Positions 35,854 to 46,872 of a stretch of DNA of 61,462 nucleotides are shown here, one piece after another. The stretch comes from Gammaproteobacteria bacterium (lineage in GTDB: Bacteria; Pseudomonadota; Gammaproteobacteria; PS1; Pseudothioglobaceae). The notes beneath the pieces were generated by a model. It was not told where the DNA came from and made no database searches. It was given only the letters and a program-made list of their open reading frames with translations. The stretch is taken from assembly GCA_029243595.1 (NCBI GenBank), contig JAQWRQ010000027.1:1-61462 (forward strand), in the 5' to 3' direction. Every line of letters starts with the position of its first letter. Position 1 is the first letter of the stretch. A program made the position numbers and the translations under genes.

Positions 35854-37458
35854 ATGAAATTAATTGAAAATCTACACTTTAACAATGTCCGTGGCGATAT
35901 TACTGGTGGTATTACAGCAGGTGTAGTAGCACTACCATTCGCTATTGCCATGGGTTTAGCTTCGGGCGCAGGCGCAATTGCAGGCTTGTACGGTGCAATT
36001 ATCACTGGTTTCTTTGCAGCTTTATTTGGCGGCACAGGTGCACAAGTTTCTGGCCCGACTGGCCCAATGACAGTAGTTATGGCGCTGATTGTAACTAAAT
36101 ACATCGCCATGTTTCCAGAAACGGGCTTGGCTATTGCTTTCACCACCGTGGTTTTGGGTGGTTTATTCCAGATTGGTTTTGGTATTTTAAAGCTTGGTCG
36201 CTTCATCAATCTAATGCCTCACCCAGTAACTTCTGGCTTTATGACTGGCATTGGCGTCATTATTATTATCTTACAAATTCCACAAGTGTTAGGCTTGTAC
36301 GAGATCAAAGGCTCAACCATGGGGATTTTTTCTCAATTAAGTGATGTTGAAAGCTATTTTGCAAATACTGGCGCTATCACCATTGCACTTATTACGTTAG
36401 CAGTTGTTTATTTATTACCTAAGAAAATTGGTAAATTTATCCCTTCACCCTTGTTTGCATTGATTACAGGTACTTTAATCTTATTCTTCTTTCCTGAGTT
36501 TTTCTCATCAGAAGCAGAACCGTTAAACAACATGATTCTAGGTGAGATACCAACAGGATTACCTTCATTCCAAATGCCAGTTTGGGAAGCGAGTATTATT
36601 TTTGATATGGCCGCCTCAGGCATGATGCTGGCTATCTTAGGCTCAATTGACTCGCTATTGACTTCCTTAGTATCAGATGAAATCACTCGCACCCATCATA
36701 AATCAGATCGTGAATTAATTGGCCAAGGTATTGGTAATACCGTATCAGGTTTATTTGGTGGTTTGCCGGGTGCAGGTGCAACCATGCGAACTATGACCAA
36801 CGTTAAAGCTGGTGGCTTAACACCAATTTCTGGTGCATTACACGCTGTTCTGCTATTGGCAATTGTTTTAGGTGGTGCGCAATACGCTCAGTCAATTCCG
36901 TTAGCCGTACTTGGTGCAATCTTAGTTAAGGTAGGCACTGATATTATTGACTGGGAATATTTGAAAGGCTTAATTTCAGCACCGAAGTCTGGCGCACTTA
37001 TTATGATTGTTGTTCTAGGTATTACTGTACTTTACAATCTAATGGCTGCTGTCGGTGTTGGACTGGTGATGGCAAGCTTGATTTTCTTACAAAGAATGAC
37101 AGATGTGCAATTAGCCAGTATTGTTTCTGTGCAAACTATTGAAGATGCTTCACATTTGGATGAAACGCATCAAGAGTTGATTCGTGCTGGCAATACCTTG
37201 TTTTACCAACTTAATGGCCCTATGAGTTTTGGCTCAGCCAAAGGCATTGTTCGAGACTTCTCGACTAAAACTAATTACAATAGAGCGATTCTAGATCTAT
37301 CAAATGTGCCTGTAATTGATTACACCACTTCACGCGGCATTGCTGAGATTTGCAATATTTGTATTGAAAAATCTGCCGATATCACCATTGTTGGCGCCAA
37401 TACCAAAGTTAGGCACTTCTTAGAGAATGTTGGCATTGACAAATCTTTGTTAAGTTAA
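35854..37458 (+). CDS. SulP-family anion transporter with STAS domain (second of a divergent pair)
   Basis: This 534-residue transporter belongs to the same superfamily as the protein encoded at 33925-35682 but to a clearly different subgroup. Its N-terminal signature is GGITAGVVALPFAIAMGLASGAGAIAGLYGA. The SLLTSLVSDEITRTHHKSDRELIGQGIGN segment is well conserved in SulP proteins. The C-terminal STAS domain (about 435-534) has RAILDLSNVPVIDYTTSRGI. The ATG follows AAGGA. It may carry sulfate or bicarbonate. A strong terminator follows at 37475. Confidence 0.9.
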   Translation: MKLIENLHFNNVRGDITGGITAGVVALPFAIAMGLASGAGAIAGLYGAIITGFFAALFGGTGAQVSGPTGPMTVVMALIVTKYIAMFPETGLAIAFTTVVLGGLFQIGFGILKLGRFINLMPHPVTSGFMTGIGVIIIILQIPQVLGLYEIKGSTMGIFSQLSDVESYFANTGAITIALITLAVVYLLPKKIGKFIPSPLFALITGTLILFFFPEFFSSEAEPLNNMILGEIPTGLPSFQMPVWEASIIFDMAASGMMLAILGSIDSLLTSLVSDEITRTHHKSDRELIGQGIGNTVSGLFGGLPGAGATMRTMTNVKAGGLTPISGALHAVLLLAIVLGGAQYAQSIPLAVLGAILVKVGTDIIDWEYLKGLISAPKSGALIMIVVLGITVLYNLMAAVGVGLVMASLIFLQRMTDVQLASIVSVQTIEDASHLDETHQELIRAGNTLFYQLNGPMSFGSAKGIVRDFSTKTNYNRAILDLSNVPVIDYTTSRGIAEICNICIEKSADITIVGANTKVRHFLENVGIDKSLLS

Positions 37459-37474
37459 GCGGCTCATTATTAAT

Positions 37475-37501
37475 AAAAAACCCGCAGTTGCGGGTTTTTT
37501 T
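37475..37501. terminator. Bidirectional rho-independent terminator between sulP and rimM
   Basis: A hairpin with arms AAAAAACCCGCA and TGCGGGTTTTTT closes over a 2-4 base loop. The A run before and the T run after make it usable from both strands, ending the plus-strand sulP and the minus-strand rpsP-rimM transcripts. Confidence 0.85.
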
Positions 37502-37523
37502 ATTGTGTGACATTCTGATATCT

Positions 37524-38081
37524 TTAAAAATCCTCATCCCAATCAACTAATATTTGCTGTTTATCAATATCAACTGAAATCAAAAATGGCTCAATATACG
37601 GCACCCAATGTTCTTTTTTGCCGTTAACCACCAAGACGTTATTGGCGCCTGTGTCTACTAAATTTAACACCTTTCCAAGAACAACATTGTTTTGGTTAAT
37701 GACTTCCAGTCCAATCAAATCTTCCCAATAATGTTTGCCTTTAGGTAATTTTGGTAGTTGTGACTTCTCAATGTATAAATCAACACCAATCATTGGCTTG
37801 GCCTGGTCACGATCATTAGTATCTTTAAGCTGGGCAACAATAGTCTTGCCTTGCTCTCGCCCCTTAATAATATTTAGCGTTTGCCACTGGCCATCTACCT
37901 TGATATGCCAAGGCTGATAAGATAGGATATTTTTTCTAGGATGGGTATGTGAAAATATTTTCACCCAGCCCTGAACGCCAAAAAGGCCATTGATCTTGCC
38001 GACCAACAGCCTTTTAGGACTAGAAGTGGTTGCTGTTGAATTACTCAGCAGCTTTTTCCTCTTCTGCTGGAGTTTCTGCAT
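37524..38081 (-). CDS. rimM: Ribosome maturation factor RimM
   Basis: RimM assists 30S head assembly by binding S19 and 16S rRNA. The protein begins, after a Ser/Thr-rich leader, at [22 protein letters not shown], followed by the PRC-barrel region [33 protein letters not shown], and the C-terminal [28 protein letters not shown]. The ATG at 38081 gives 185 residues but overlaps rpsP by 41 bases; a TTG 25 codons in (near 38006), preceded by AAAAGG, would avoid that overlap. The usual operon partners trmD and rplS do not follow. Confidence 0.9.
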   Translation of the reverse strand: MQKLQQKRKKLLSNSTATTSSPKRLLVGKINGLFGVQGWVKIFSHTHPRKNILSYQPWHIKVDGQWQTLNIIKGREQGKTIVAQLKDTNDRDQAKPMIGVDLYIEKSQLPKLPKGKHYWEDLIGLEVINQNNVVLGKVLNLVDTGANNVLVVNGKKEHWVPYIEPFLISVDIDKQQILVDWDEDF

Positions 38082-38508
38082 CGGCTTCAGCGGCTGCAGC
38101 AGCTTCTGCTTCAGCTGCTGCCTTAGCTTCCGCTTCCTCTGCCGCTTTTGCCTCAGCTTCTGCTTTCGCTTCTTCGTCTGCTTTTGCTTTTGCTTCAGCT
38201 GCTAATTTAGCCGCTATTGCTGCTGCTCTAGCATCTTGCGCCGCAACACGTTTTTCACGAATTGAAGGGTCTTTAAACTCTTTAACAAGTTGCTTAACAC
38301 GATCAGAGATTTGTGCACCTTTTGATGTCCAGTAATCTAATCTATCTTCTTCGATGGTAAGCCTAACTTCTTGTCCACGAGCAACTGGATTAAAATATCC
38401 AATACGCTCAATGTAACCACTGTCTCTACGCTTTCTAGAGTCTGTTGCTACAATTGAATAAAAAGGTTTTTTCTTGGCTCCACCTCGGGCTAGTCTAATT
38501 TTAACCAT
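38041..38508 (-). CDS. rpsP: Ribosomal protein S16 with a long acidic C-terminal tail
   Basis: Residues 1-82 are a standard bS16 ([51 protein letters not shown]). The family is usually 80-90 residues, but this ORF continues to 155 with about 70 residues almost entirely of Ala, Glu, Lys and Asp, predicted to be helical or disordered. A ribosome-binding AAGGAG lies 10 bases before the start. The tail is in frame without a break, so I do not think it is a sequencing artefact. It overlaps rimM. Confidence 0.93.
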   Translation of the reverse strand: MVKIRLARGGAKKKPFYSIVATDSRKRRDSGYIERIGYFNPVARGQEVRLTIEEDRLDYWTSKGAQISDRVKQLVKEFKDPSIREKRVAAQDARAAAIAAKLAAEAKAKADEEAKAEAEAKAAEEAEAKAAAEAEAAAAAEADAETPAEEEKAAE

Positions 38509-38569
38509 GGGTTTTTTGCTCCTTTATATTATTTATTTACTCATGCCAAAAACGACATAAGACGCGAAA

Positions 38570-39979
<1,410 letters not shown>

Positions 39980-40012
39980 TTATACGCCTTATATGATTCA
40001 CTTATTAAACAG

Positions 40013-42571
40013 ATGAAAACAGCCTATTTAGCTCACATTGACGAGCGCGCCCGAGACAATTTACCACCATTGGCACTCAATGCAGAACAAACTAAATCTG
40101 TTGTTGAAAATTTAGTTAACAACAATGACGAAAAATTTTATCTTGACCTGTTAACGCATCGAGTGCCACCTGGTGTTGATGAAGCAGCATACGTTAAAGC
40201 TAGCTTTCTATCCAGTGTCGCCAAGGGTGAGCAAAACTGTAACGCGATTAACCCAGAGCAAGCCACTTTTTTGCTAGGCACAATGCTAGGTGGTTACAAC
40301 ATTACGCCGCTAATTGATTTGTTAGACATTGATGCGACCGCTCAGATGGCTTGTGATGCACTGTCTAAAACACTGTTAATTTATGAGGCGTATCAAACGA
40401 TTGTAGAAAAATCTACCGACAATGTCTTTGCCAAAAAAGTGGTTGATAATTGGGCAAATGCTGACTGGTTCACTACCAAAGATGAATTGCCAAGAGAAAT
40501 AAAACTTACAGTCTTTCGTGTTGAAGGTGAAATCAATACTGATGATCTATCGCCTGCTACTGAAGCCTGGTCACGCCCTGATATTCCACTCCATGCACAA
40601 TCAATGCTTGGGAAAACAATGGAAAACCCTTTGGAAACTATCGAAAAGCTAAAAGGAAAAGGCTTGCCATTAGCTTTCGTTGGCGATGTGGTTGGTACCG
40701 GCTCTTCACGTAAATCGGCTATTAATTCTGTACTTTGGCACATGGGTAATGATATGGATTACGTGCCAAATAAACGTGGTGGTGGTGTGGTGCTCGGTGA
40801 CAACATCGCTCCAATTTTCTTTAACACAGCAGAAGATTCGGGCGCATTGCCGATTGAATGTGATGTGACTAAACTCAAGATGGGTGACGAAATTACTGTC
40901 TATCCATACGAAGGTAAAATTATTAACGCCAATGGCAAGGTTGTTTCTACGTTTAAATTAGCGCCAACTACCATGCCAGATGAAGTGCGTGCAGGTGGCC
41001 GTATTCCTTTAATTATTGGCAGGGGCCTTACAGACAAAACCCGTCAAGACTTAGACCTTCCTGTTAGTGAACTTTTCTTGCGCCCACACGATGCTAGTGA
41101 TAGTGAAACAGGCTACACATTAGCCCAAAAAATCGTTGGTAAGGCTTGTGGTGTTGATGGCGTACGTCCTGGCACTTATTGCGAGCCACGCATGACCACT
41201 GTTGGTTCTCAAGACACAACTGGTGCGATGACTCGCGATGAACTAAAAGAATTGGCCTGTCTAGGATTTTCTGCTGACCTGGTCATGCAGAGCTTTTGTC
41301 ATACCGCTGCCTACCCAAAGCCGGTGGATTTAGAATTACAACATTCATTGCCTGACTTTATGCAATCTCGTGGCGGTGTGGCACTTAAGCCAGGTGATGG
41401 TATTATTCACTCATGGCTTAATCGCATGCTACTACCTGACACGGTTGGCACAGGTGGTGATTCACACACACGCTTTCCAATTGGCATCAGTTTCCCAGCA
41501 GGCTCTGGTTTGGTGGCTTTCGGTGCATCAATTGGGGTATTGCCGCTGGATATGCCAGAATCAGTATTGGTTAAATTTAGTGGCGCCATGCAAGAAGGTA
41601 TAACACTGCGTGATTTGGTTAATGCTATCCCGTATGTTGCTATTCAGCAAGGCCTATTAACCGTTGAGAAATCTAATAAGAAAAACATTTTCTCAGGTCG
41701 TATTCTAGAAATTGAAGGTTTGGGCGATCTTAAAATTGAACAAGCTTTTGAACTCACTGATGCTTCTGCAGAACGCTCAGCCAATGGCTGTACTATTAAA
41801 CTTAACAAAGAGCCTGTAGCGGAATACTTACAATCCAACATTGCCTTATTGTCTTCAATGATAGAAATGGACTATGAAGATAAAAAAACCATTGCGCGTC
41901 GCATCCAAGCCATGCAAAAGTGGTTAGATGCACCTGAGTTATTAGAGGCGGATAGTAATTGTGAATATGCAGCAGTAATAGAAATTAATCTTAATGATGT
42001 TAAAGAGCCGATTCTCGCCTGTCCGAACGATCCAGACGACGTTAAGTTGCTCTCTGATGTGGCCAATACTCAGATCGATGAAGTCTTCATCGGCTCTTGC
42101 ATGATGAACATTGGACATTTTAGAGCGGCTGCACAATTGTTAAAAAACACAACAGAAACAAAAACAGAACTATGGATTGCGCCGCCAACCCGCATGGACG
42201 AAGCGCAACTCAAAAAAGAAGGTGTCTACACAGTCTTTGAAAATCTTACAGAACGCACTGAAATACCAGGCTGTTCACTGTGCATGGGTAACCAGGCACG
42301 TGTTGAGAATAGCGCCACTGTGGTTTCAACTTCAACACGTAATTTCCCAAATCGTTTGGGCGATGGTGCTGATGTATATTTGTCTTCTGCTGAAGTCGCA
42401 GCGATTACTTCTAGATTAGGCCACATCCCTACCCATGAAGAATATCTCAATGCAATGAAAGAGATACAGCCTATGTCTGATGACATTTATCAATACTTAA
42501 ACTTTGATCAAATCTCTGAATACCAAGAAGCAATCGGGCACATTGCGCTCGATACAATTCTTGAAAAGTAG
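40013..42571 (+). CDS. acnB: Aconitate hydratase B
   Basis: AcnB interconverts citrate and isocitrate with a [4Fe-4S] cluster. The N-terminal HEAT-like domain includes [22 protein letters not shown], followed by the swivel domain ([25 protein letters not shown]) and the catalytic domains. Cluster ligands are the Cys in [18 protein letters not shown] and the two Cys in [13 protein letters not shown] choose the ATG at 40013 (852 residues; family about 865), since the family starts near this helix; an in-frame ATG at 39971 would add 14 unmatched residues that overlap the likely promoter. Confidence 0.94.
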   Translation: MKTAYLAHIDERARDNLPPLALNAEQTKSVVENLVNNNDEKFYLDLLTHRVPPGVDEAAYVKASFLSSVAKGEQNCNAINPEQATFLLGTMLGGYNITPLIDLLDIDATAQMACDALSKTLLIYEAYQTIVEKSTDNVFAKKVVDNWANADWFTTKDELPREIKLTVFRVEGEINTDDLSPATEAWSRPDIPLHAQSMLGKTMENPLETIEKLKGKGLPLAFVGDVVGTGSSRKSAINSVLWHMGNDMDYVPNKRGGGVVLGDNIAPIFFNTAEDSGALPIECDVTKLKMGDEITVYPYEGKIINANGKVVSTFKLAPTTMPDEVRAGGRIPLIIGRGLTDKTRQDLDLPVSELFLRPHDASDSETGYTLAQKIVGKACGVDGVRPGTYCEPRMTTVGSQDTTGAMTRDELKELACLGFSADLVMQSFCHTAAYPKPVDLELQHSLPDFMQSRGGVALKPGDGIIHSWLNRMLLPDTVGTGGDSHTRFPIGISFPAGSGLVAFGASIGVLPLDMPESVLVKFSGAMQEGITLRDLVNAIPYVAIQQGLLTVEKSNKKNIFSGRILEIEGLGDLKIEQAFELTDASAERSANGCTIKLNKEPVAEYLQSNIALLSSMIEMDYEDKKTIARRIQAMQKWLDAPELLEADSNCEYAAVIEINLNDVKEPILACPNDPDDVKLLSDVANTQIDEVFIGSCMMNIGHFRAAAQLLKNTTETKTELWIAPPTRMDEAQLKKEGVYTVFENLTERTEIPGCSLCMGNQARVENSATVVSTSTRNFPNRLGDGADVYLSSAEVAAITSRLGHIPTHEEYLNAMKEIQPMSDDIYQYLNFDQISEYQEAIGHIALDTILEK

Positions 42572-42586
42572 CATTTACCAATAGAC

Positions 42587-42618
42587 AATAAAAAAGCCGC
42601 TACTGCGGCTTTTTTATT
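42587..42618. terminator. Bidirectional rho-independent terminator between acnB and rpmG
   Basis: The hairpin arms are AAAAAAGCCGC and GCGGCTTTTTT around a TACT loop, flanked by further A/T on both sides. It can end the plus-strand acnB and the minus-strand rpmB-rpmG transcripts. Confidence 0.87.
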
Positions 42619-42636
42619 GAAATTTATTAAAGAAAC

Positions 42637-42792
42637 TTATTTAATCTTGGCTTCTTTGTACATAACGTGTTGTCTAACAACTGGATCAAACTTTTTAACT
42701 TCTACCTTTTCTGGATGAAGACGCTTGTTCTTAGTTGCTGTATAAAAATGGCCAGTTTTAGCCGATGATACTAATTTGATTTTTTCTCTCAT
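42637..42792 (-). CDS. rpmG: Ribosomal protein L33
   Basis: Translating the minus strand from the ATG at 42790-42792 to the TAA at 42637-42639 gives 51 residues beginning [20 protein letters not shown] and ending YKEAKIK, clearly bL33. It lacks the CxxC zinc motifs of the zinc-binding form, so it is the C-minus type. It follows rpmB after 9 bases, the standard rpmB-rpmG operon. Confidence 0.95.
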   Translation of the reverse strand: MREKIKLVSSAKTGHFYTATKNKRLHPEKVEVKKFDPVVRQHVMYKEAKIK

Positions 42793-42801
42793 ATCTTACT
42801 C

Positions 42802-43038
42802 CTAAACCTTTTCGCCACGTGCGCGGATTTCCGCGAGCACAGTGTCAATGCCCTTCTTATCAACAACGCGCAAACCTTTTGCTGTTAACTTTAATTTAAC
42901 AAAACGATTTTCACTCTCTACCCAAAAACGATGCGTGTGAAGATTTGGATAAAAACGACGACGCGTTCTGTTGTTCGCGTGTGACACATTATTACCACTA
43001 ATTGGGCGCTTACCGGTGACTTGACATACCTTTGCCAT
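42802..43038 (-). CDS. rpmB: Ribosomal protein L28
   Basis: bL28 is a small 50S protein. I choose the ATG at 43036-43038 (78 residues, [23 protein letters not shown]), matching the family, rather than one four codons upstream. The core [20 protein letters not shown] and [16 protein letters not shown] are conserved. It is first in the rpmB-rpmG operon, and a consensus-like promoter lies 33-61 bases upstream. Confidence 0.96.
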   Translation of the reverse strand: MAKVCQVTGKRPISGNNVSHANNRTRRRFYPNLHTHRFWVESENRFVKLKLTAKGLRVVDKKGIDTVLAEIRARGEKV

Positions 43039-43070
43039 AACTAAACTCATCTAAAATCTAAAAGAAAGGA

Positions 43071-43099
43071 ATTATACTTAAAAAATTAACTAATTTCAA
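43071..43099 (-). promoter_or_regulatory. Sigma-70-type promoter of rpmB-rpmG
   Basis: On the minus strand, TTGAAA (43099-43094) and TATAAT (43076-43071) are separated by 17 bases. Transcription should begin near 43064, giving a leader of about 26 nt before the rpmB ATG with an AAGGAA-like element within it. Confidence 0.72.
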
Positions 43100-43122
43100 A
43101 GCGAATTTATATAAATATCCTA

Positions 43123-43151
43123 TTTACTATTAGTTCAACAGACTGTATGAT
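43123..43151 (+). promoter_or_regulatory. Probable promoter of tRNA-Ser
   Basis: TTTACT (43123-43128) and TATGAT (43146-43151) are separated by 17 bases, with a TG immediately before the -10. The predicted start near 43158 lies about 5 bases before the tRNA. Confidence 0.45.
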
Positions 43152-43162
43152 ATCTCCACAAT

Positions 43163-43252
43163 GGAGGGATGGCAGAGCGGCTGAATGCACTGGTCTTGAA
43201 AACCAGCAAGGGTTAATACCCTTCTAGGGTTCAAATCCCTATCCCTCCACCA
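43163..43252 (+). tRNA. tRNA-Ser (anticodon UGA)
   Basis: The acceptor arm GGAGGGA pairs with TCCCTCC. The anticodon loop CTTGAAA gives anticodon TGA (43197-43199). A long variable arm (CAAGGG with CCCTT) marks a class II tRNA, and the T-loop is TTCAAAT. CCA is encoded at 43250-43252. Position 73 reads as A (43249), whereas Escherichia coli serine tRNAs have G. The 90-nt length is normal. Confidence 0.95.
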
Positions 43253-43272
43253 CTATTCTTATAGAAAAAACC

Positions 43273-43545
43273 ATGCCAATAACCCGCTATACCATTTCAG
43301 GCATTACCAAAGACGGACAAAAATTCAGACCCAGTGATTGGACTGAAAGACTGGTATGCATCCAACCAGAGCAATTAAAACGCTATAACGGCCACCTGAA
43401 AATTAGCAAAATTGATGGTATTAAGTCTATTGTTTTTGACGATGACCTTAAATACGCTTGTGAACTTACTCATGAACGCATTCTTTCTTTTGCCAAAACT
43501 AATCACTTAAACGTTACTCAAGAAATAATTGAAGACGATAAATAG
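43273..43545 (+). CDS. DUF3579-like protein
   Basis: This 90-residue protein starts 20 bases after the tRNA-Ser. The N-terminal ISGITKDGQKFRPSDWTERL closely matches the conserved start of DUF3579 proteins, whose function is unknown. No signal peptide or membrane segment is present. The rest is a small alpha/beta-like region with YNGHLKISKIDGIKSIVFDDDL and an acidic C-terminus. It is convergent with the pirin gene, 6 bases away. Confidence 0.75.
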   Translation: MPITRYTISGITKDGQKFRPSDWTERLVCIQPEQLKRYNGHLKISKIDGIKSIVFDDDLKYACELTHERILSFAKTNHLNVTQEIIEDDK

Positions 43546-43551
43546 CTCGCA

Positions 43552-44289
43552 CTAATCAACATAAGGGCCGTGCTGATAGATCGGCTGATGATGCGGAAAA
43601 CCGCAACAAAACATAAATTCACTGCCTGTCTTTGCTTGGATAGATAAATTCTGTTCTTCATCGGCTTTAATCAGTAACGATTCAGTTGGGCTAAGTGCCT
43701 CGCCCGCCAAAACAATATCACCTGATAACACATAAATAACCGCATTAAGCCCTTGGTTAATATAGATTTGGTACTGTTTATTTTGTTCAATTTTTACATG
43801 CTGATAAGTAATATCTGTATGCAATTCAATCGGCGATCCCTCGCCAACAATCGTCCGACAATAGCCGCCTTCAAAAGTAGTGACAGGCAAATTTTTACTT
43901 AAAATCTGTTGATAACTGGGTTTAGTTGTTTTTAAGTGCTTGGGCAAATTAATCCACAGTTGAATACCGACACTTTGATTTTCTGCTGCTGGTATTTCTG
44001 AATGCACTATGCCTGAGCCTGCACAAAATACCTGAGCCCCGCCTTTACTAACAAATGCATCATTGCCTAAATTGTCTTTATGGTGCATGCCACCGGCCAA
44101 CATATAGGTAATCGCCTCAAAGCCACGATGGGGATGGTCTGGAAAGCCGTGTCCAGCAGAAATATTAAAATGATCCCACAATACAAACGGATCAAAATTC
44201 ATTCGTTGTGATATTGGAAATAGTCGATTGACAACCACACCATCACCTTCGAGTGTTTCTTGCGGATAAGCTTTAGTCAGCATATCCAA
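43552..44289 (-). CDS. Pirin-family bicupin protein
   Basis: Pirins are cupin proteins; some, such as YhhW, have quercetinase activity, while others bind enzymes such as pyruvate dehydrogenase E1. The 245 residues contain the metal-site pattern HGFPDHPHRGFEAITYMLAG with His residues near 54-60, and GMHHKDNLG and FCAGSGIVHSEIP that complete the N-terminal cupin. The C-terminal cupin (about 150-245) lacks metal ligands, as is usual. Its substrate is unknown. Confidence 0.9.
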   Translation of the reverse strand: MDMLTKAYPQETLEGDGVVVNRLFPISQRMNFDPFVLWDHFNISAGHGFPDHPHRGFEAITYMLAGGMHHKDNLGNDAFVSKGGAQVFCAGSGIVHSEIPAAENQSVGIQLWINLPKHLKTTKPSYQQILSKNLPVTTFEGGYCRTIVGEGSPIELHTDITYQHVKIEQNKQYQIYINQGLNAVIYVLSGDIVLAGEALSPTESLLIKADEEQNLSIQAKTGSEFMFCCGFPHHQPIYQHGPYVD

Positions 44290-44331
44290 AATTTCTTATA
44301 AATCGTGCATTATTCATACTACAATACTAGC

Positions 44332-45438
44332 ATGATTATCGGCATCCCAAAAGAAATTAAAGTGCACGAGTATCGTGTTGCTCTAACGCCACATGGTGCC
44401 AAGATATTGGTTGAAGCTGGCCACCAAGTCATTGTTCAATCAGGTGCAGGAAGTGCTATTGGATTTAGTAATCAAGATTATCAAGATTCAGGTGTTAGTA
44501 TTGTCAATTCAGCCCAAGCTATTTTTGATCAAGCCGATATGGTTATTAAAGTCAAAGAGCCACAGCCAAGCGAATGCAAACTACTCAATAAAAATCAAAT
44601 TCTCTTTACCTATCTACATCTAGCTGCTGACCCTAAACAAACCGAACTACTATTAGAATCTGGCAGTACTTGTATCGCCTATGAAACCATTACAGATAAC
44701 AATAACCGTTTACCACTTTTACAACCGATGAGTGAAATTGCCGGCCGAATGTCGATTCAATCTGGTGCCCACCACCTAGAAAAAACCCAAGGTGGGTCAG
44801 GAGTATTACTAAGCGGCGCTACAGGCGTAAATCCAGCTCAAGTATTGGTGTTAGGTGGTGGCGTTGTGGGTATGAATGCTACTAAAGTGGCGCTTGGCAT
44901 GGGTGCAAAAGTCACTATTCTTAATCGATCGCTTTCCAAGCGACTAACTGATTTTCAACAAAATCACGGCTCACAACTGTCTGTCGATCTATCTAGCCAA
45001 ACCAATATTGAGCATCAGCTAAAATCCGCAGATTTGGTGATTGGCGCAGCACTTGTTGCAGGCGCTTCAGCACCAAAACTGATTACTCGAGAGATGCTTA
45101 AACTAATGAAAAAAGGCTCAGTTTTAGTGGATGTCTCTATTGATCAAGGTGGTTGCTTTGAAACTTCAAAAGTCACCACGCATGATCAACCAACTTATAT
45201 GGTTGACGAAATTATTCATTATTGTGTGGGCAACATGCCAGGTGCGGTTGCACAAACGGCAACCCTGGCACTAACGAATGCTACTTTGCCTTATATTGTT
45301 AAACTTGCTAATAAGGGCGTTCAACAAGCCCTGCTTGATGATAATTTTATGAATGGTCTGAACATTCACCAAGGAAACATTACACACAGGTCTGTCGCTG
45401 AAGGCTTAGGCTATCAATATAGTCCAGCTCGGCTCTAA
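44332..45438 (+). CDS. ald: Alanine dehydrogenase
   Basis: Ald reversibly deaminates L-alanine to pyruvate with NAD. I take the ATG at 44332 (368 residues, [20 protein letters not shown]), matching the family; a GTG nine codons upstream is not supported. The substrate-binding KVKEP, NAD-binding [22 protein letters not shown] and [14 protein letters not shown] motifs are intact. A TACAAT at 44320-44325 would place the transcription start at or near the ATG, and there is no ribosome-binding site, so the mRNA may be leaderless. It overlaps pyrE by 4 bases at its 3' end. Confidence 0.92.
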   Translation: MIIGIPKEIKVHEYRVALTPHGAKILVEAGHQVIVQSGAGSAIGFSNQDYQDSGVSIVNSAQAIFDQADMVIKVKEPQPSECKLLNKNQILFTYLHLAADPKQTELLLESGSTCIAYETITDNNNRLPLLQPMSEIAGRMSIQSGAHHLEKTQGGSGVLLSGATGVNPAQVLVLGGGVVGMNATKVALGMGAKVTILNRSLSKRLTDFQQNHGSQLSVDLSSQTNIEHQLKSADLVIGAALVAGASAPKLITREMLKLMKKGSVLVDVSIDQGGCFETSKVTTHDQPTYMVDEIIHYCVGNMPGAVAQTATLALTNATLPYIVKLANKGVQQALLDDNFMNGLNIHQGNITHRSVAEGLGYQYSPARL

Positions 45439-46073
45439 ACGCCGTATTGATCTCTATAAGACTCAATACGCTCGATTAACACCTGATCATCGCCTTGCTT
45501 TAAATAATCAATGAGATGCGATAAGCTGATAATACTTAGAACAGTAATGCCGAAATTTTCTTCGACCTCCTGAATGGCTGATTTATCACCCTTGCCTTTT
45601 TCTTGACGATCAACAGCAACAATCACGCCTTTGGCCTTAGCGCCGTTTGCATCAATAATATCCATTGCTTCTCGAATCGCAGTGCCGGCCGTAATCACAT
45701 CGTCAATAATCAAAATATCGCCTTCCAATGCATGGCCAACAATATCGCCACCTTCGCCATGGGTTTTGGCTTCTTTGCGATTAAAACTATAAGGTACATT
45801 TTTACCAAATGAATCATTCAGTGCCATTGCGCAAGCAGTAGCTAGTGGAATGCCCTTATATGCAGGCCCAAATAACACGTCAAACTCTAGCCCGCTTTCA
45901 GTAATGGCTTGTGCATAAAACTTGCCTAATTTTGAGAGGTGATCACCAGTATTAAATGAACCCGCATTAAAAAAATAAGGGCTAACACGCCCAGACTTCA
46001 ACGTAAATTCGCCAAATTTTAGTGCGCCAATTTTCAACATAAAGTCTACAAAGTCTTTTTGATACTGCTGCAT
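45435..46073 (-). CDS. pyrE: Orotate phosphoribosyltransferase
   Basis: PyrE joins orotate and PRPP to form OMP in pyrimidine synthesis. The PRPP-binding motif [19 protein letters not shown] is intact, and [18 protein letters not shown] and [13 protein letters not shown] are the substrate and flexible loops. The 212 residues are normal. It is divergent from xth with 31 bases between start codons, a pairing seen in many proteobacteria. It overlaps the convergent ald gene by 4 bases. Confidence 0.95.
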   Translation of the reverse strand: MQQYQKDFVDFMLKIGALKFGEFTLKSGRVSPYFFNAGSFNTGDHLSKLGKFYAQAITESGLEFDVLFGPAYKGIPLATACAMALNDSFGKNVPYSFNRKEAKTHGEGGDIVGHALEGDILIIDDVITAGTAIREAMDIIDANGAKAKGVIVAVDRQEKGKGDKSAIQEVEENFGITVLSIISLSHLIDYLKQGDDQVLIERIESYRDQYGV

Positions 46074-46104
46074 ACAATCCTCTTAAATCATTAAAATATT
46101 TCCA

Positions 46105-46872
46105 ATGAAGAGAATTATAACGGCTAACGTCAACGGAATTCGTGCAGCTGAACGAAAAGGTTTTTTCCAGTGGATGGAAACTCAGAATGCTGACGTGGTT
46201 TGTGTGCAAGAAATCAAGGCACAAGAAGATCAATTGGATGATAAATTTTATCCAAAAGGCGTGCACACTTATTATAAACCTGCCGAACGTAAAGGCTATA
46301 GTGGCACGGGTTTATACTGTAAACAAAAACCCGATCAAGTAATTTTTAGCCCTTGGGAAGATTTTGATTTCGAAGGGCGATTCATCCAGGCTGATTTTGG
46401 TAATCTCAGTGTTATTTCTATTTACATACCCTCTGGCTCAGCTAAGCAAGAACGTCAAGACTATAAGATGGAGTTTATGGTCAAACGCTTTATGCCTTAC
46501 CTTGAAGCACTACAAAAAGACGGGCGAGAATATATCATTTGTGGCGATATCAATATTGTGCATAAAAAAATTGACATCAAAAACTTCAATGGCAATAAAA
46601 ACCGCTCAGGCTGCTTACCAGAAGAACGTGCTTGGCTAGATCAACTCTTTGGTGAAGCCGGGTTTATTGATGCTTTTCGTGAAATTAACCAAGAGGCCGA
46701 TCAATACACTTGGTGGTCTAATCGAGGGCAGGCTTGGGCTAACAATACCGGCTGGCGTATTGACTACCACATTCTCAGCGCCAATCTAAAAGGCACGCCG
46801 CAACGCGTTGAAGTATACAAAGAAGAGCGGTTCTCTGATCATTCGCCTTTAATTATTGATTACGATTTTTGA
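46105..46872 (+). CDS. xth: Exodeoxyribonuclease III
   Basis: This is an AP endonuclease / 3'-exonuclease of the EEP superfamily that acts in base-excision repair. The 255 residues contain TANVNGIRAAERKGF (metal-site Asn), VVCVQEIKAQ with catalytic Glu, ICGDINIVHKKIDIKN, RIDYHILS and the C-terminal SDHSPLIIDY with catalytic Asp-His. It heads a plus-strand run and overlaps trmB by one base (TGATG). Confidence 0.94.
   Translation: MKRIITANVNGIRAAERKGFFQWMETQNADVVCVQEIKAQEDQLDDKFYPKGVHTYYKPAERKGYSGTGLYCKQKPDQVIFSPWEDFDFEGRFIQADFGNLSVISIYIPSGSAKQERQDYKMEFMVKRFMPYLEALQKDGREYIICGDINIVHKKIDIKNFNGNKNRSGCLPEERAWLDQLFGEAGFIDAFREINQEADQYTWWSNRGQAWANNTGWRIDYHILSANLKGTPQRVEVYKEERFSDHSPLIIDYDF

Noticed and set aside
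37990-38335. Plus-strand Ser/Ala/Phe/Cys-rich ORFs opposite rpsP
   Set aside because: They arise from the GCT/GCA/GAA-rich codons of the S16 tail read in reverse and do not resemble proteins.
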